Origin: Polynucleobacter necessarius
Lineage (GTDB): Bacteria > Pseudomonadota > Gammaproteobacteria > Burkholderiales > Burkholderiaceae
Direction of reading: 5' to 3'
Assembly: GCF_900096755.1 (NCBI RefSeq)
Contig: NZ_LT615227.1
Coordinates: forward strand, 1,517,822 to 1,581,821
Length of the DNA: 64,000 bases
Part shown: in pieces, positions 49,335 to 58,483 of the stretch
How positions within the stretch are numbered: position 1 is the first letter of the stretch
Layout of the letters: the number at the start of each line of letters is the position of its first letter
Translations under genes and position numbers: made by a program
The notes under the pieces: generated by a model
Seen by the model: only the letters and a program-made list of their open reading frames with translations
Told to the model about the DNA's origin: nothing
The model's database searches: none

Positions 49335-49369
49335 AATGCCTATGCTGCAAATAGGCTAGAAATGGCATT
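49335..49369 (+). promoter_or_regulatory. Two mutually exclusive hairpins upstream of the RND adaptor
   Basis: AATGCC (49335-49340) can pair with GGCATT (49364-49369), or GCCTAT (49338-49343) can pair with ATAGGC (49351-49356). GCC is shared, so only one hairpin can form at a time. The element lies about 30 bases before the adaptor start. It could be an operator or a leader switch, or chance. Confidence 0.3.
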
Positions 49370-49398
49370 TAAACCATAAAAACTAAGAAAACGAGACT

Positions 49399-50726
49399 GT
49401 GTCAAAAATAGAATCTTCTCTCGATAAAGCGGCTGCAAAAGTAGTTGGGTTAAAAAATGCCGGGAAAACCCGTTTGCACTCTCTTTGGCAAAAGCATGCG
49501 CCAAAACTCAACAAGTTAAAGCAATTGGATTACCCAACAGTCAAAAGTTTTGCGATTAAATTCAAATGGCGCATTCTGTTGGTTTTAATTGTTCTATATG
49601 CTGGCTCCAAGACATACGATTACTTTTTCCCTGCATCTGAAAAATCTGGCGGTCCGGTAACCATCACTTCCATCGTTGTTGAGAAAAAAGATATTCCACT
49701 CATTATTGAAGCAACGGGCACTATTGTTTCCAGCAGCATTGTAGATATACGCCCCATGGTTACGAATACTGTTGCCAAAGTTAACGTCAAGGATGGGCAA
49801 GAGGTAAAGGCAGGCGATCTACTATTTACGCTTGATGATCGCAACGACAAGGCGAATTACGAAAAATTAAAAGCTTTGGCAGGCGATGCTCAAAAACAAT
49901 ACTTACGCGCCAAAGAGTTGGTAGCCAAAAACTTTACTCCAAGGCTGGGCTCGAAACCTCTTCTGCCAACGCTAAATCAGCCCAAGCAGCCGCGCGCTCT
50001 GCGGAGGTTCAACTGTCTTTTGATTACATTAAATCGCCGATCGATGGACGCGCCGGTATCGTGAACGTCTTCCCCGGCTCTCTGGTTCAAGCAAGCAACG
50101 TTGTAACGACAGCAACTAGCTCAACTGCAACTTCTAGCGTCGGATCGATGGTGACCATCACTCAACTGAACCCAATCAATGTTCAATTCGTTATCCCCGA
50201 AAAAGACATCCCAATCATGCTGGAGAATCAGCTTGATTGGGAAGCGATGACCGTTAAAGTCAATTTTGGTGATAGCGGCAAAAGAAGCTATGAAGGTAAG
50301 GTCCTTGTAATTGATAACCAAGTAGATCCTTCTATTGCCGCGGTTCGAGTAAAAGCTCAAATCCCAAATGAAGATAAAACTTTATTGCCTGGTCAGTTTG
50401 CCCACGCCTCTTTAGTTGCCAATACACTAAAAGACGCACTATCAATTCCCTCTCAATCCGTTGTCATTAATCCGCGAGGGAAGTTGGTTTACGTTGTCGA
50501 TAAAGATGGTAAGGCAGTATCAAAGCCCATTAAGGTAGTTTACGAATATCAAGGCACAACCGTGGTTACGGGTATTGAGGGGGGAGATAGAGTGGTGGTT
50601 GAAGGAAAGCAAAACTTGCGACCTGGAAGCAAAGTCCGCGAAGCTAAAGTGACACCTACTGCTACGCCTGCCCCTGCCCAAGCTGCCGCTACTCCAACAA
50701 CCCCTTCAGCAACAGATAAAAAATGA
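49399..50726 (+). pseudogene. RND efflux periplasmic adaptor (MdtA-like), frameshifted in the middle
   Basis: The N-terminal half has an inner-membrane helix (FKWRILLVLIVLYAGSKTYDY), then the adaptor's first strands GTIVSSSIVDIRPMVTNTVA and DGQEVKAGDLLFTLDDRNDKA. Near 49940 the frame is lost. The hairpin end KAGLETSSANAKSAQAAARS and SFDYIKSPIDGRAGIVNVFP is in the next frame, which continues with ITQLNPINVQFVIPE to 50726. The two ORFs overlap by four bases (GTGA at 50061-50064), so the second half could be re-initiated at GTG. One indel therefore splits the adaptor. The pump gene overlaps its stop (ATGA) and is intact. Confidence 0.85.
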
Positions 50727-53700
50727 CGCTCTCCGAATTATGTATTCGGCGTCCCGTGATGACGGTATTGCTTTCAATAGCAACCGTTGTTGCAGGTGCT
50801 GTTGCCTATGTAAAAATTCCTGTTGCAGCCCTACCTAGTTTTAATACGCCGGTAATTTCTGTAAGCGCATCTTTACCGGGTGCCTCGCCAGAAAACATGG
50901 CCTCCGCCGTGGCGCTTCCTTTAGAAAAAGAGTTTTCAACTATTGACGGTATTACCGTTATCAGCTCTACGAACTCATTAGGCAGCACAAGCATCACCTT
51001 AGAGTTCAATAACGATCGTGATATTGATAAGGCAGCTGTGGATGTACAGGCCGCCTTATTGCGTGCACAAAAACGCTTACCGATTGAGATGACTGTTCCA
51101 CCGTCATATCGCAAGATCAACCCTTCCGACACACCCGTACTCGTGGTGCGGATGAGCTCTCCGTCCATCAGCCTCTCGGACATTAACCAGTATGCGGAAA
51201 ACTTAGTATCGCCAAACTTATCTACGATTAGTGGCGTTGCACAGGTTCTGGTTTATGGAGCAAAGCGTTATGCAGTTCGCGTACGTGTTCATCCCGATGC
51301 TTTAGCTAACCGCAATCTCACTGTTGATGATATTGCGATTGCAATTAATAAGGCTAACTCCAATAGTCGAGTCGGTGTTCTCGATGGTCCACGTCAAGCA
51401 ATCACCATTTATGCAAATCCTCAATTAGTTAGACCCGAAGAATTTGCAAATTTGATTGTTAGCCAAAAGAATGGCTTGCCGATCTACTTAAAAGATGTCG
51501 CTGATGTAATTGAGAGTTATGAGGATGTCAAAACCCTTGCAAGCTCAAATGGCGAACGCTCTATTGCCGTTGCCGTTCTTCGCCAGCCTGGCGCGAATAC
51601 TGTTGAAGTGGTTAAGGCTGTGAAGCAGCTTTTGCCACAGCTTCAAAAGCAAATGCCAGAATCCATTCGTTTGCAGCTCTTAAATGATCGATCGCTATCG
51701 ATCATTGAGGCAATCCATGATGTGAATCTGACGTTGGCCCTAACAGTGCTGCTTGTGGTTCTCGTGATCTTCCTATTCCTAAAGCACATTTCAGCAACCA
51801 TCATTCCGTCGATCAGCCTTCCAATCTCATTAATTGGCGCATTCTTTTTACTCTACTTTATGGGGTATAGCTTAGATAACATTTCCTTGTTGGGTATTAC
51901 CTTGGCCGTTGGTCTGGTAGTCGATGATGCAATTGTGGTTCTTGAAAACATCATGCGTTACATCGAGCAAGGCATGGATCCACTGAAGGCTTCACTCAAA
52001 GGCAGCAAAGAAGTGGGCTTTACTATTATTTCTATCTCGATCTCATTAGTAGCTGTATTCATCCCTTTGTTCTTTATGCCGGGACCAATTGGACTTCTCT
52101 TTAGAGAATTCGCAGTAGTTGCTTCTCTCTCTATTCTGGCTTCAGCAGTAGTTTCATTAACGGTTGTGCCAATGCTCTGCAGCCGCTTCCTACCAAAACC
52201 TGGAGAGCATGCAAAAGAATATGCCATCAACAAAAAGTTTGATCGCTTTTTTGATTGGATGCTTAAAACCTATATTCACTACCTTGACCTTGCTTTAAGA
52301 AACCGTAAAAAGGTTCTTTGGGGTGCCTTGTCTACCTTCGTTATCACGGTGGTTCTTTTTGTAATGAGCCCTAAAGGTTTTTTCCCAGAAGAAGATATTG
52401 GGCAAATTCTAGCTACCACTGAAGCCTCTGAAGATATTTCATTTAGAGCGATGCTGGCACTTCAAGATCAAGCCGCTGAATTGGTTAATACCGACCCGAA
52501 CGTAGCCAGCTCAATTTCCGTCATCGGTGGCGGCGCAAGCTCAGGCTACAACACGGGACGCATCTTCATCATCCTCAAGCCAAAGGGTGATCGCGCAAAG
52601 ATGGCGAAGATCATGGAAGGCTTGCGAACCAAATTTAAAGAAATTCCTGGGTTGCAGGTTTATATGCGCCCCGTTCAAAACTTACAACTTGGTGGAAAAA
52701 GCAGTAAGAACCGATATCAATTTACGCTTCAGAGCGTCGGGTTTGAGGGCGTTAATGAATGGGCAGATAAGCTCATGCAAAAGATGCGTGCCGATCCAAT
52801 ATTCAGGGATGTGACCAGCGATTCTCAATTAAAGGGGCTTAACGTCAAAATTAATATTGACAGAGAAAAGGCTGCCAGTGCTGGCGTCAGTATTGCGGAT
52901 ATTAGAACAGCCCTTTACGCTACATTTGGTGAAAAGCAAGTCTCCACCATCTATACGCCGGTGAATACTTATTACGTCATCCTTGAGGGTGCGGTCGAAG
53001 ATCGACAGTATGAAGCCGACCTGAACAAGATCTTTGTGCGCGGTCGCGCTACTGACAAGCTGATCCCCCTCTCTAGTCTGGCAAGCTTTACGAGAACCGT
53101 AGGCCCAACAGCCGTAAACCATCAAGGACAAATTCCGGCTGTAACACTTTCATTTAACTTAGCACCAGACGTCTTCCTTGGTGATGCAACAAAACAAATT
53201 GAATCCTTTACTAAAGCAATTGATTTACCACCCTCTATCATTACGAGCTATGGTGGTGATGCTGCCGTATTTAAGGGTAACCAATCCGGTCAACTAATTT
53301 TGATCCCCTCGGCACTTGGTGTTATTTATATTCTGTTGGGGGTTTTATACGAGAGCTATATTCACCCTCTCACCATTCTTGCGGGATTGCCATCGGCTGC
53401 TATTGGAGCCATTCTTGCGCTACGCATCTTTGGCTTTGAGCTCACCATCATTGCGTCGATTGGTATTTTGCTGTTGATTGGTATTGTGAAAAAGAATGCA
53501 ATCTTAATGATTGACTTCGCATTGGATGCGCAACGCAACCAAGGCATGACTCCAGAAAAAGCCATTCGTGAAGCATGCATCTTGCGATTCCGCCCTATTA
53601 TGATGACCACCTTTGCTGCATTAATGGGTGCCCTCCCTATTGCATTTGGTTTGGGGGCTGGCGCTGAATTACGTCAGCCATTGGGTATTAGCGTTGCCGG

Positions 53701-53809
53701 TGGTCTCATCTTCTCCCAATTTGTTACCCCGGTTATTTATCTGTATTTAGATAAATACGCGGGTAATGGTCCCAAGGATATTCCAGCGTCCGTTCTAGAG
53801 GGAACCTAA
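50723..53809 (+). CDS. RND multidrug efflux permease (MdtB/AcrB-like)
   Basis: The 1028-residue HAE1-type proton-driven pump starts with CIRRPVMTVLLSIATVVAGA (TM1) and has the periplasmic porter domain and about 12 helices. The proton-relay helix TM4 contains GLVVDDAIVVLENIMRYIEQG with two Asp residues. GSKEVGFTIISISISLVAVF and the C-terminal GIVKKNAILMIDFALD and EACILRFRPIMMTTFAALMG are diagnostic. Substrates cannot be deduced. It is coupled to the adaptor (4-base overlap) and to dnaQ (1-base overlap). It is fully open although its adaptor is broken. Confidence 0.92.
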   Translation: MTLSELCIRRPVMTVLLSIATVVAGAVAYVKIPVAALPSFNTPVISVSASLPGASPENMASAVALPLEKEFSTIDGITVISSTNSLGSTSITLEFNNDRDIDKAAVDVQAALLRAQKRLPIEMTVPPSYRKINPSDTPVLVVRMSSPSISLSDINQYAENLVSPNLSTISGVAQVLVYGAKRYAVRVRVHPDALANRNLTVDDIAIAINKANSNSRVGVLDGPRQAITIYANPQLVRPEEFANLIVSQKNGLPIYLKDVADVIESYEDVKTLASSNGERSIAVAVLRQPGANTVEVVKAVKQLLPQLQKQMPESIRLQLLNDRSLSIIEAIHDVNLTLALTVLLVVLVIFLFLKHISATIIPSISLPISLIGAFFLLYFMGYSLDNISLLGITLAVGLVVDDAIVVLENIMRYIEQGMDPLKASLKGSKEVGFTIISISISLVAVFIPLFFMPGPIGLLFREFAVVASLSILASAVVSLTVVPMLCSRFLPKPGEHAKEYAINKKFDRFFDWMLKTYIHYLDLALRNRKKVLWGALSTFVITVVLFVMSPKGFFPEEDIGQILATTEASEDISFRAMLALQDQAAELVNTDPNVASSISVIGGGASSGYNTGRIFIILKPKGDRAKMAKIMEGLRTKFKEIPGLQVYMRPVQNLQLGGKSSKNRYQFTLQSVGFEGVNEWADKLMQKMRADPIFRDVTSDSQLKGLNVKINIDREKAASAGVSIADIRTALYATFGEKQVSTIYTPVNTYYVILEGAVEDRQYEADLNKIFVRGRATDKLIPLSSLASFTRTVGPTAVNHQGQIPAVTLSFNLAPDVFLGDATKQIESFTKAIDLPPSIITSYGGDAAVFKGNQSGQLILIPSALGVIYILLGVLYESYIHPLTILAGLPSAAIGAILALRIFGFELTIIASIGILLLIGIVKKNAILMIDFALDAQRNQGMTPEKAIREACILRFRPIMMTTFAALMGALPIAFGLGAGAELRQPLGISVAGGLIFSQFVTPVIYLYLDKYAGNGPKDIPASVLEGT

Positions 53810-54516
53810 TGCGTCAAGTAATTCTCGATACCGAAACCACGGGACTTAACCCCGCTACTGGCGATCGCATTATCGAAATCGGTTGCGTGGAGATGGTTGG
53901 CCGACGCTTAACCGACCGAACTTTTCATTACTACATTAATCCCGAGCGTGATATTGATGCGGGAGCATTTGCAGTTCACGGTCTATCAAGAGAATTTTTA
54001 TCTGATAAACCTGTTTTTGCAAATATTGTTGAGCAATTAATCGAATTTGTAGATGGCGCAGAAATTGTGATTCATAACGCAGCCTTTGACTTGGGCTTCT
54101 TAGATAATGAGTTTGCCCTACTCAAGCGCCCTCCTTTCAGAAATCTTGCGTCCAAGGTAACCGACACTCTGCTTGATGCACGCCAAATGTTCCCTGGTAA
54201 GCGAAATTCGCTAGATGCATTGTGCGAGCGTTTTTCAATCAGCAGTAAACACCGCACCTTGCACGGCGCGCTTTTGGATGCCCAATTGCTGGCCGAAGTC
54301 TATGTAGCAATGACTAGGGGCCAAGAGGATCTCTCCATTGATCTCATTGACTATACGGTTGGAGCAGATTCTACTGGCCACAGTAGAGCATTGCCAACGA
54401 CCCTGAAAGTTTTAAGCGCCAACACCGATGATCTACAAGCGCATGAAAAAATCTTGGCCGAAATAACTAAGTCCGCAAAAAAAGATGCTGTATGGCTCTC
54501 GGCTACCAGTAGCTAG
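53809..54516 (+). CDS. dnaQ: DNA polymerase III subunit epsilon (proofreading exonuclease)
   Basis: The 235-residue DEDDh exonuclease has Asp7 and Glu9 (LDTETTGL), Asp94 (HNAAFDLGFLDNE), and His152/Asp157 (LHGALLDAQLLAEVY). It removes misincorporated bases in the polymerase III core. The C-terminal part includes a linker for the alpha subunit. ATG 53809 overlaps the pump's stop (TAATG). It is intact. If mutation bias contributes to the gene decay around it, the cause is not a visible loss of this catalytic site. Confidence 0.95.
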   Translation: MRQVILDTETTGLNPATGDRIIEIGCVEMVGRRLTDRTFHYYINPERDIDAGAFAVHGLSREFLSDKPVFANIVEQLIEFVDGAEIVIHNAAFDLGFLDNEFALLKRPPFRNLASKVTDTLLDARQMFPGKRNSLDALCERFSISSKHRTLHGALLDAQLLAEVYVAMTRGQEDLSIDLIDYTVGADSTGHSRALPTTLKVLSANTDDLQAHEKILAEITKSAKKDAVWLSATSS

Positions 54517-56576
54517 AGCCGTTTATTTACGGCATTTGAATATAGGTCTTCAATATCCTTTACATACTGTTTTGTATCAAACAGTGCTGTATTTGAGCGA
54601 TTAACTTCCTGCTTTTCCTTCACTTGGGTAATCTTATCTTGATGAGTCGCCAAATCTAGAGCCTTATTGAAGTACCCCTCTTTTGAATTGACGATCATCT
54701 CATCCATGTCCAGTGCTGTAAGCATGCTTGAAGCCACCCTGCTAGCAAAAGTATTCCCACGAATAGTTAGGACTGGCACGCCAGCCCATAAGGCATCAGC
54801 AGCCGTTGTATGCGCATTGAAGAAAGCGGTATCCAAAAATAAATCAGCCAAGCGCAGTCTACTGAGATGACCTTTTCTGGTCGGTTCGCGTATGGCAAAT
54901 ATCAATCTAGATGAGTCAACGCCTCTAGCCAAAGCTTCTTTTTTTAAGTTTTCCATTGCACCATCCGAAGGCTTGGAGAGCCATAAAATACTCTCAGGGA
55001 CAGCATTCAAAAGATTCATCCAAATGTCAAAAATGTCAGGAGTTATTTTGTAAGAGTTATTGAAACAAGAAAAAACAAAGCCTGACTCTGGAAGCCCTTG
55101 AGATAAGCGACTTGGCAAGACACCAAAATCTTCTCGAGCAATCAGGGTATCCGCAGGAAAGAAGGAGTTCGGTAGATAGGCTATTTGTTCGCTATAAAAT
55201 TTCTGATCCTCTGGTGGGATTGCAATGCGATCGGCAATCAAGTACTGGTAAAAATCTGCACCAGTTGTACCGGCAAAGCCCAAATAGCAGATTTGAATGG
55301 GCGCAATCTTTCTTGCGAATATGCCCATTCTTGCTCCAGAGGTATGTCCATTAAGATCAATTGCAATATCTAGATTTTGTTCTATGGATAATTTTTGAGC
55401 GTCAGCATCATTAATGCCAAAAAGATCAAAAGACTTATCAAATAACTGGGTTAAACGTTGCTCAGTAGCGTCTCCAACCTTCTTATTTAAAAAGAATCCA
55501 TAAATCTCAAACTGCGATCTATTGTGTAGGCGAAGTAGATTCTCCATCAGCATGCCCACTGGATGGTCCATGAAGTCGGTAGAAAAATACCCTATCCTAA
55601 TTTTGTCTTTTTTAGCTAAAGGTACTGGCTTCGGAAGTTCATCATTTAAGATTGGGATACGAAATTTGGTAAAAATTTCAGCATTCTGTTTTTGATCCGA
55701 CGGCGAAGCGCTAGTTTGAAGTAGGGCAAATGGATGGCAGGCAGGCTTCGCTTGAGAAATCTCATGCAATACCACCTCAACCAATGCATCCCTATCCCGC
55801 CAGTCACAAAGGCTTCCATAGAAGTTAATTAGTTGACCTTTTAAAAGCGGAAGCTCAGGAAGAATGCTATATGCCTTCTTGTAACTAATGAAAGCTTCGT
55901 CGACTAGCTTCAAGTCTAATAAAACATTGCCATGGTTTGACCATGCCTCACCATAGTTGGGGTCGATTGTTAGCGCTTTTTCATGCGCTAATCTTGCCTC
56001 TTCCAGCCTTCCAAGGTCATATAAAGCATTGCCATAGTTCGTCCATGTCTCGGGATAGCTAGGATTAAATTGAAGTGCGGTTTCATAGCACTCAATCGCC
56101 TTTGCTGGAAAACCTAAGTCTGCTAATAAATTTCCGCGATTGGACCACGCGAGAAAATAATCAGGACTTAACTCAATAACCTTGTCATAGCAAAATGCAG
56201 CTTGCTCGTACTGACGAAGTTTTGCGTGAGCAGTGCCTTTATCTAACAAAATTTGCGGATTATTCGGTATAAATCTATTAAGCTTTTCGAAAGTCTGGGT
56301 AGCTTCAAAATACAACTTGGCGCTATATTGAGCCCTTGCTAAATTAGCAAGTAGCTCTGGGTCTTTGCTGTCAAGAGATGCGGCCTTGGAAAGAGGCGCT
56401 ACAGCCTCAAGAAACCGGCTCTGCATTGCCAAAACCAAACCAAGCACCTGGAGAGCGACACCATCCTTCGGATTTATACGAAGGATGGATTGAGCAATTC
56501 GCTCTGCTGAATCATGGCGCTGGTTCTGGAACTCCAATAGCATCTGTTGGAGTAAAGGAGCATATGGTTGCGCCAT
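54513..56576 (-). CDS. TPR-containing O-GlcNAc transferase-like protein
   Basis: The 687-residue protein has about seven tetratricopeptide repeats at 1-245 (DSKDPELLANLARAQYSAKL; FNPSYPETWTNYGNALYDLG; DPNYGEAWSNHGNVLLDLKL). The SPINDLY/OGT-type GT41 domain at about 315-675 has GYFSTDFMDHPVGMLMENLL, DLNGHTSGARMGIF, GFAGTTGADFYQYLIAD and WAGVPVLTIRGNTFASRVASS. Bacterial members glycosylate proteins or are of unknown acceptor. There is no signal peptide, so it is cytoplasmic. It converges on dnaQ with a 4-base overlap of their ends. It is intact. Confidence 0.87.
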   Translation of the reverse strand: MAQPYAPLLQQMLLEFQNQRHDSAERIAQSILRINPKDGVALQVLGLVLAMQSRFLEAVAPLSKAASLDSKDPELLANLARAQYSAKLYFEATQTFEKLNRFIPNNPQILLDKGTAHAKLRQYEQAAFCYDKVIELSPDYFLAWSNRGNLLADLGFPAKAIECYETALQFNPSYPETWTNYGNALYDLGRLEEARLAHEKALTIDPNYGEAWSNHGNVLLDLKLVDEAFISYKKAYSILPELPLLKGQLINFYGSLCDWRDRDALVEVVLHEISQAKPACHPFALLQTSASPSDQKQNAEIFTKFRIPILNDELPKPVPLAKKDKIRIGYFSTDFMDHPVGMLMENLLRLHNRSQFEIYGFFLNKKVGDATEQRLTQLFDKSFDLFGINDADAQKLSIEQNLDIAIDLNGHTSGARMGIFARKIAPIQICYLGFAGTTGADFYQYLIADRIAIPPEDQKFYSEQIAYLPNSFFPADTLIAREDFGVLPSRLSQGLPESGFVFSCFNNSYKITPDIFDIWMNLLNAVPESILWLSKPSDGAMENLKKEALARGVDSSRLIFAIREPTRKGHLSRLRLADLFLDTAFFNAHTTAADALWAGVPVLTIRGNTFASRVASSMLTALDMDEMIVNSKEGYFNKALDLATHQDKITQVKEKQEVNRSNTALFDTKQYVKDIEDLYSNAVNKRL

Positions 56577-56586
56577 GATGAATGCG

Positions 56587-57684
56587 TCAAGCGGCTGCGG
56601 CGATTGCCTTGCCTAAATCATCCGTTTTTGCAGTGCCACCTAAATCAGGGGTTAATGGTGAATGACCGGGACCTGAAGCCAAGACTTTTTCAATAGCAGA
56701 GAATATTGCTGCGCCTGCTTCTGGATAGCCAAGGTGATCAAGCATCATCGCCCCACTCCAAATCTGGCCAATTGGGTTGGCAATCATCTTGCCATATATA
56801 TCAGGGTCAGACCCATGGACAGGCTTAAAGAGTGATGGAAACTTGCCCTCAGGATTAATGCTTCCAGATGAGATGGCACAACGGCGATCGTTCCAGTACA
56901 GGCTGGACCCAAGTCCGAAAGAATGTCGCCAAATAAGTTACTTGCAACAACAACATCAAAGCGGTCAGGATTCATTACAAAATGGGCAGCCAAAATATCG
57001 ATGTGATATTTATCCATCTTAACATCTGCGTACTTTTTAGACATCGCCTCAACACGCTCATCCCAATATGGCATGGTAATCGCAATACCATTGGATTTGG
57101 TGGCAGAAGTGAGGTGCTTCTTGGGGCGACTCTGGGCTAAATCAAAAGCGTATTGCAAAATACTATCTACACCTTGTCGAGTGAAGATGGATTCCTGAAT
57201 CACAAACTCACGGTCAGTATCTGGGAACATTTTTCCGCCAACGCTAGAGTATTCACCTTCTGTATTCTCGCGATCCACAAAGAAGTCAATATCACCAGGC
57301 TTGCGATTAGCCAATGGACATGGAACTCCCGGAAGCAAACGCACGGGACCGAAGGTTCACATACTGATCAAATCCACGGCGGAACTGAATCAAGCTCCCC
57401 CACAAAGAAACGTGATCAGGAAGAATATTCGGCATTCCAACAGCGCCAAAGAAGATGGCGTCGTATTTCATCAGGGTATCGAACCAATCATCCGGCATCA
57501 TCTTGCCGTGCTTTAGGTAGTAATCACAGCTCGCAAAATCAAAATGATCGAACTGCATTCCAATATTAAATTTACGGTTGGCTGCTTCTAGTGCGCGCAG
57601 ACCTTCAGGCATCACTTCTTTGCCAATGCCATCACCTGGTACCACGGCGATCTTCGGATTTTTAAATATTTTTTTGGCGTTCAT
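56587..57684 (-). pseudogene. ttuC: Tartrate dehydrogenase/decarboxylase, frameshifted
   Basis: From ATG 57684 the frame reads KIAVVPGDGIGKEVMPEGLRA, FDFASCDYYLKHGKMMPDDW and FGAVGMPNILPDHVSLWG. An indel near 57340 shifts it. The next frame has RLLPGVPCPLANRKPGDIDF, ENTEGEYSSVGGKM and NLFGDILSDLGPACTGTIAV. A 5-bp tandem duplication (AGATG twice, 56866-56875) shifts it again. The last frame gives GKFPSLFKPVHGSDPDIYGK and LGYPEAGAAIFSAIEKVLAS, with the stop at 56587. The family oxidises tartrate or D-malate with NAD and Mg2+/Mn2+. The neighbouring genes do not form a tartrate operon. Confidence 0.85.
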
Positions 57685-57745
57685 AGGAAAGTTGTCTCTA
57701 TTGAATGTTTGTTGTTATTGAAATGCTATTTTACTAATATTAAAA

Positions 57746-58405
57746 CTAGCTAATTGCCCTGCGGATCTCATCGGGAGCAGGTCTTGCACCCTTAACAGAC
57801 TCGCTATCATGCTCTGCGGTGTTCTCAATCGTCTCGGGTACGGCTTCTTGCATCCGAACATTATCTTTTGGGCAAATTGGTGCGCCATAACTGGCCCACT
57901 TTTTAAGCAAGGTCACTTCGTAGCCGCACTGGCCGCATTTAGCCTTACTTCGACTGGCATTACTCGGCCTAGGAGGGGGAAAAACAATAGCCTGATGTGG
58001 ATAAGGCCCTAACTCTTGACTAATCATCATCAGTTTGACTGTCAGCTCTTCAGTCGCATGAGCCATTCTTGCTGGACCCTCAAGACCCACCGTTTGAGCG
58101 ATGCCTTTGAAATCTTCACCATGGCCGCTAAAACAATCATCAACCGCATGGCATAACTCATGCACCAGGGTATCGAGCAATTGCACTGGCTCATCTAATT
58201 TTGGCGAGATAAATATCTCATTTACACCACCGCCTGAGCGCTCCCTAGGCCAGCATTGGCCCAAGGTAGTTCTAGGGCTACTGGAAGCAGGGAAACCACA
58301 TGAAACTCTCACTGGTGGGATGGCATAACCGGCTTTTGAAAATACTGGCTCTAGATGTCTGACGGCGTCCTCTAGCCAGGCTTCACGTACTGTGTGTTGC
58401 TTCAT
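57746..58405 (-). CDS. SprT-like zinc metallopeptidase family protein
   Basis: From ATG 58405 the protein has 219 residues: MKQHTVREAWLEDAVRHLEP, then PRTTLGQCWPRERSGGGVNE and the zinc-peptidase motif VHELCHAVDD (His82, Glu83, His86) followed by HGEDFKGIAQTVG. A zinc ribbon follows (CGQC and ICPKDNVRM). This is the SprT-like family; the eukaryotic relative SPRTN cleaves DNA-protein crosslinks, but a similar bacterial role is only an analogy. An upstream in-frame start (58468) is possible. It is intact between two broken genes. Confidence 0.85.
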   Translation of the reverse strand: MKQHTVREAWLEDAVRHLEPVFSKAGYAIPPVRVSCGFPASSSPRTTLGQCWPRERSGGGVNEIFISPKLDEPVQLLDTLVHELCHAVDDCFSGHGEDFKGIAQTVGLEGPARMAHATEELTVKLMMISQELGPYPHQAIVFPPPRPSNASRSKAKCGQCGYEVTLLKKWASYGAPICPKDNVRMQEAVPETIENTAEHDSESVKGARPAPDEIRRAIS

Positions 58406-58483
58406 ATTGCTTCTCTTTAAATGCAGGTTTAAGACGTAAAACGGTAAATTGCGATCATACGCCACCATCAGTAGAATGGACTG

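Noticed and set aside
50061-50064. Programmed ribosomal frameshift joining the RND adaptor halves
   Set aside because: The frame break is near 49940 with no slippery heptamer or pseudoknot evident; the GTGA overlap at 50061 is more than 100 bases further on.
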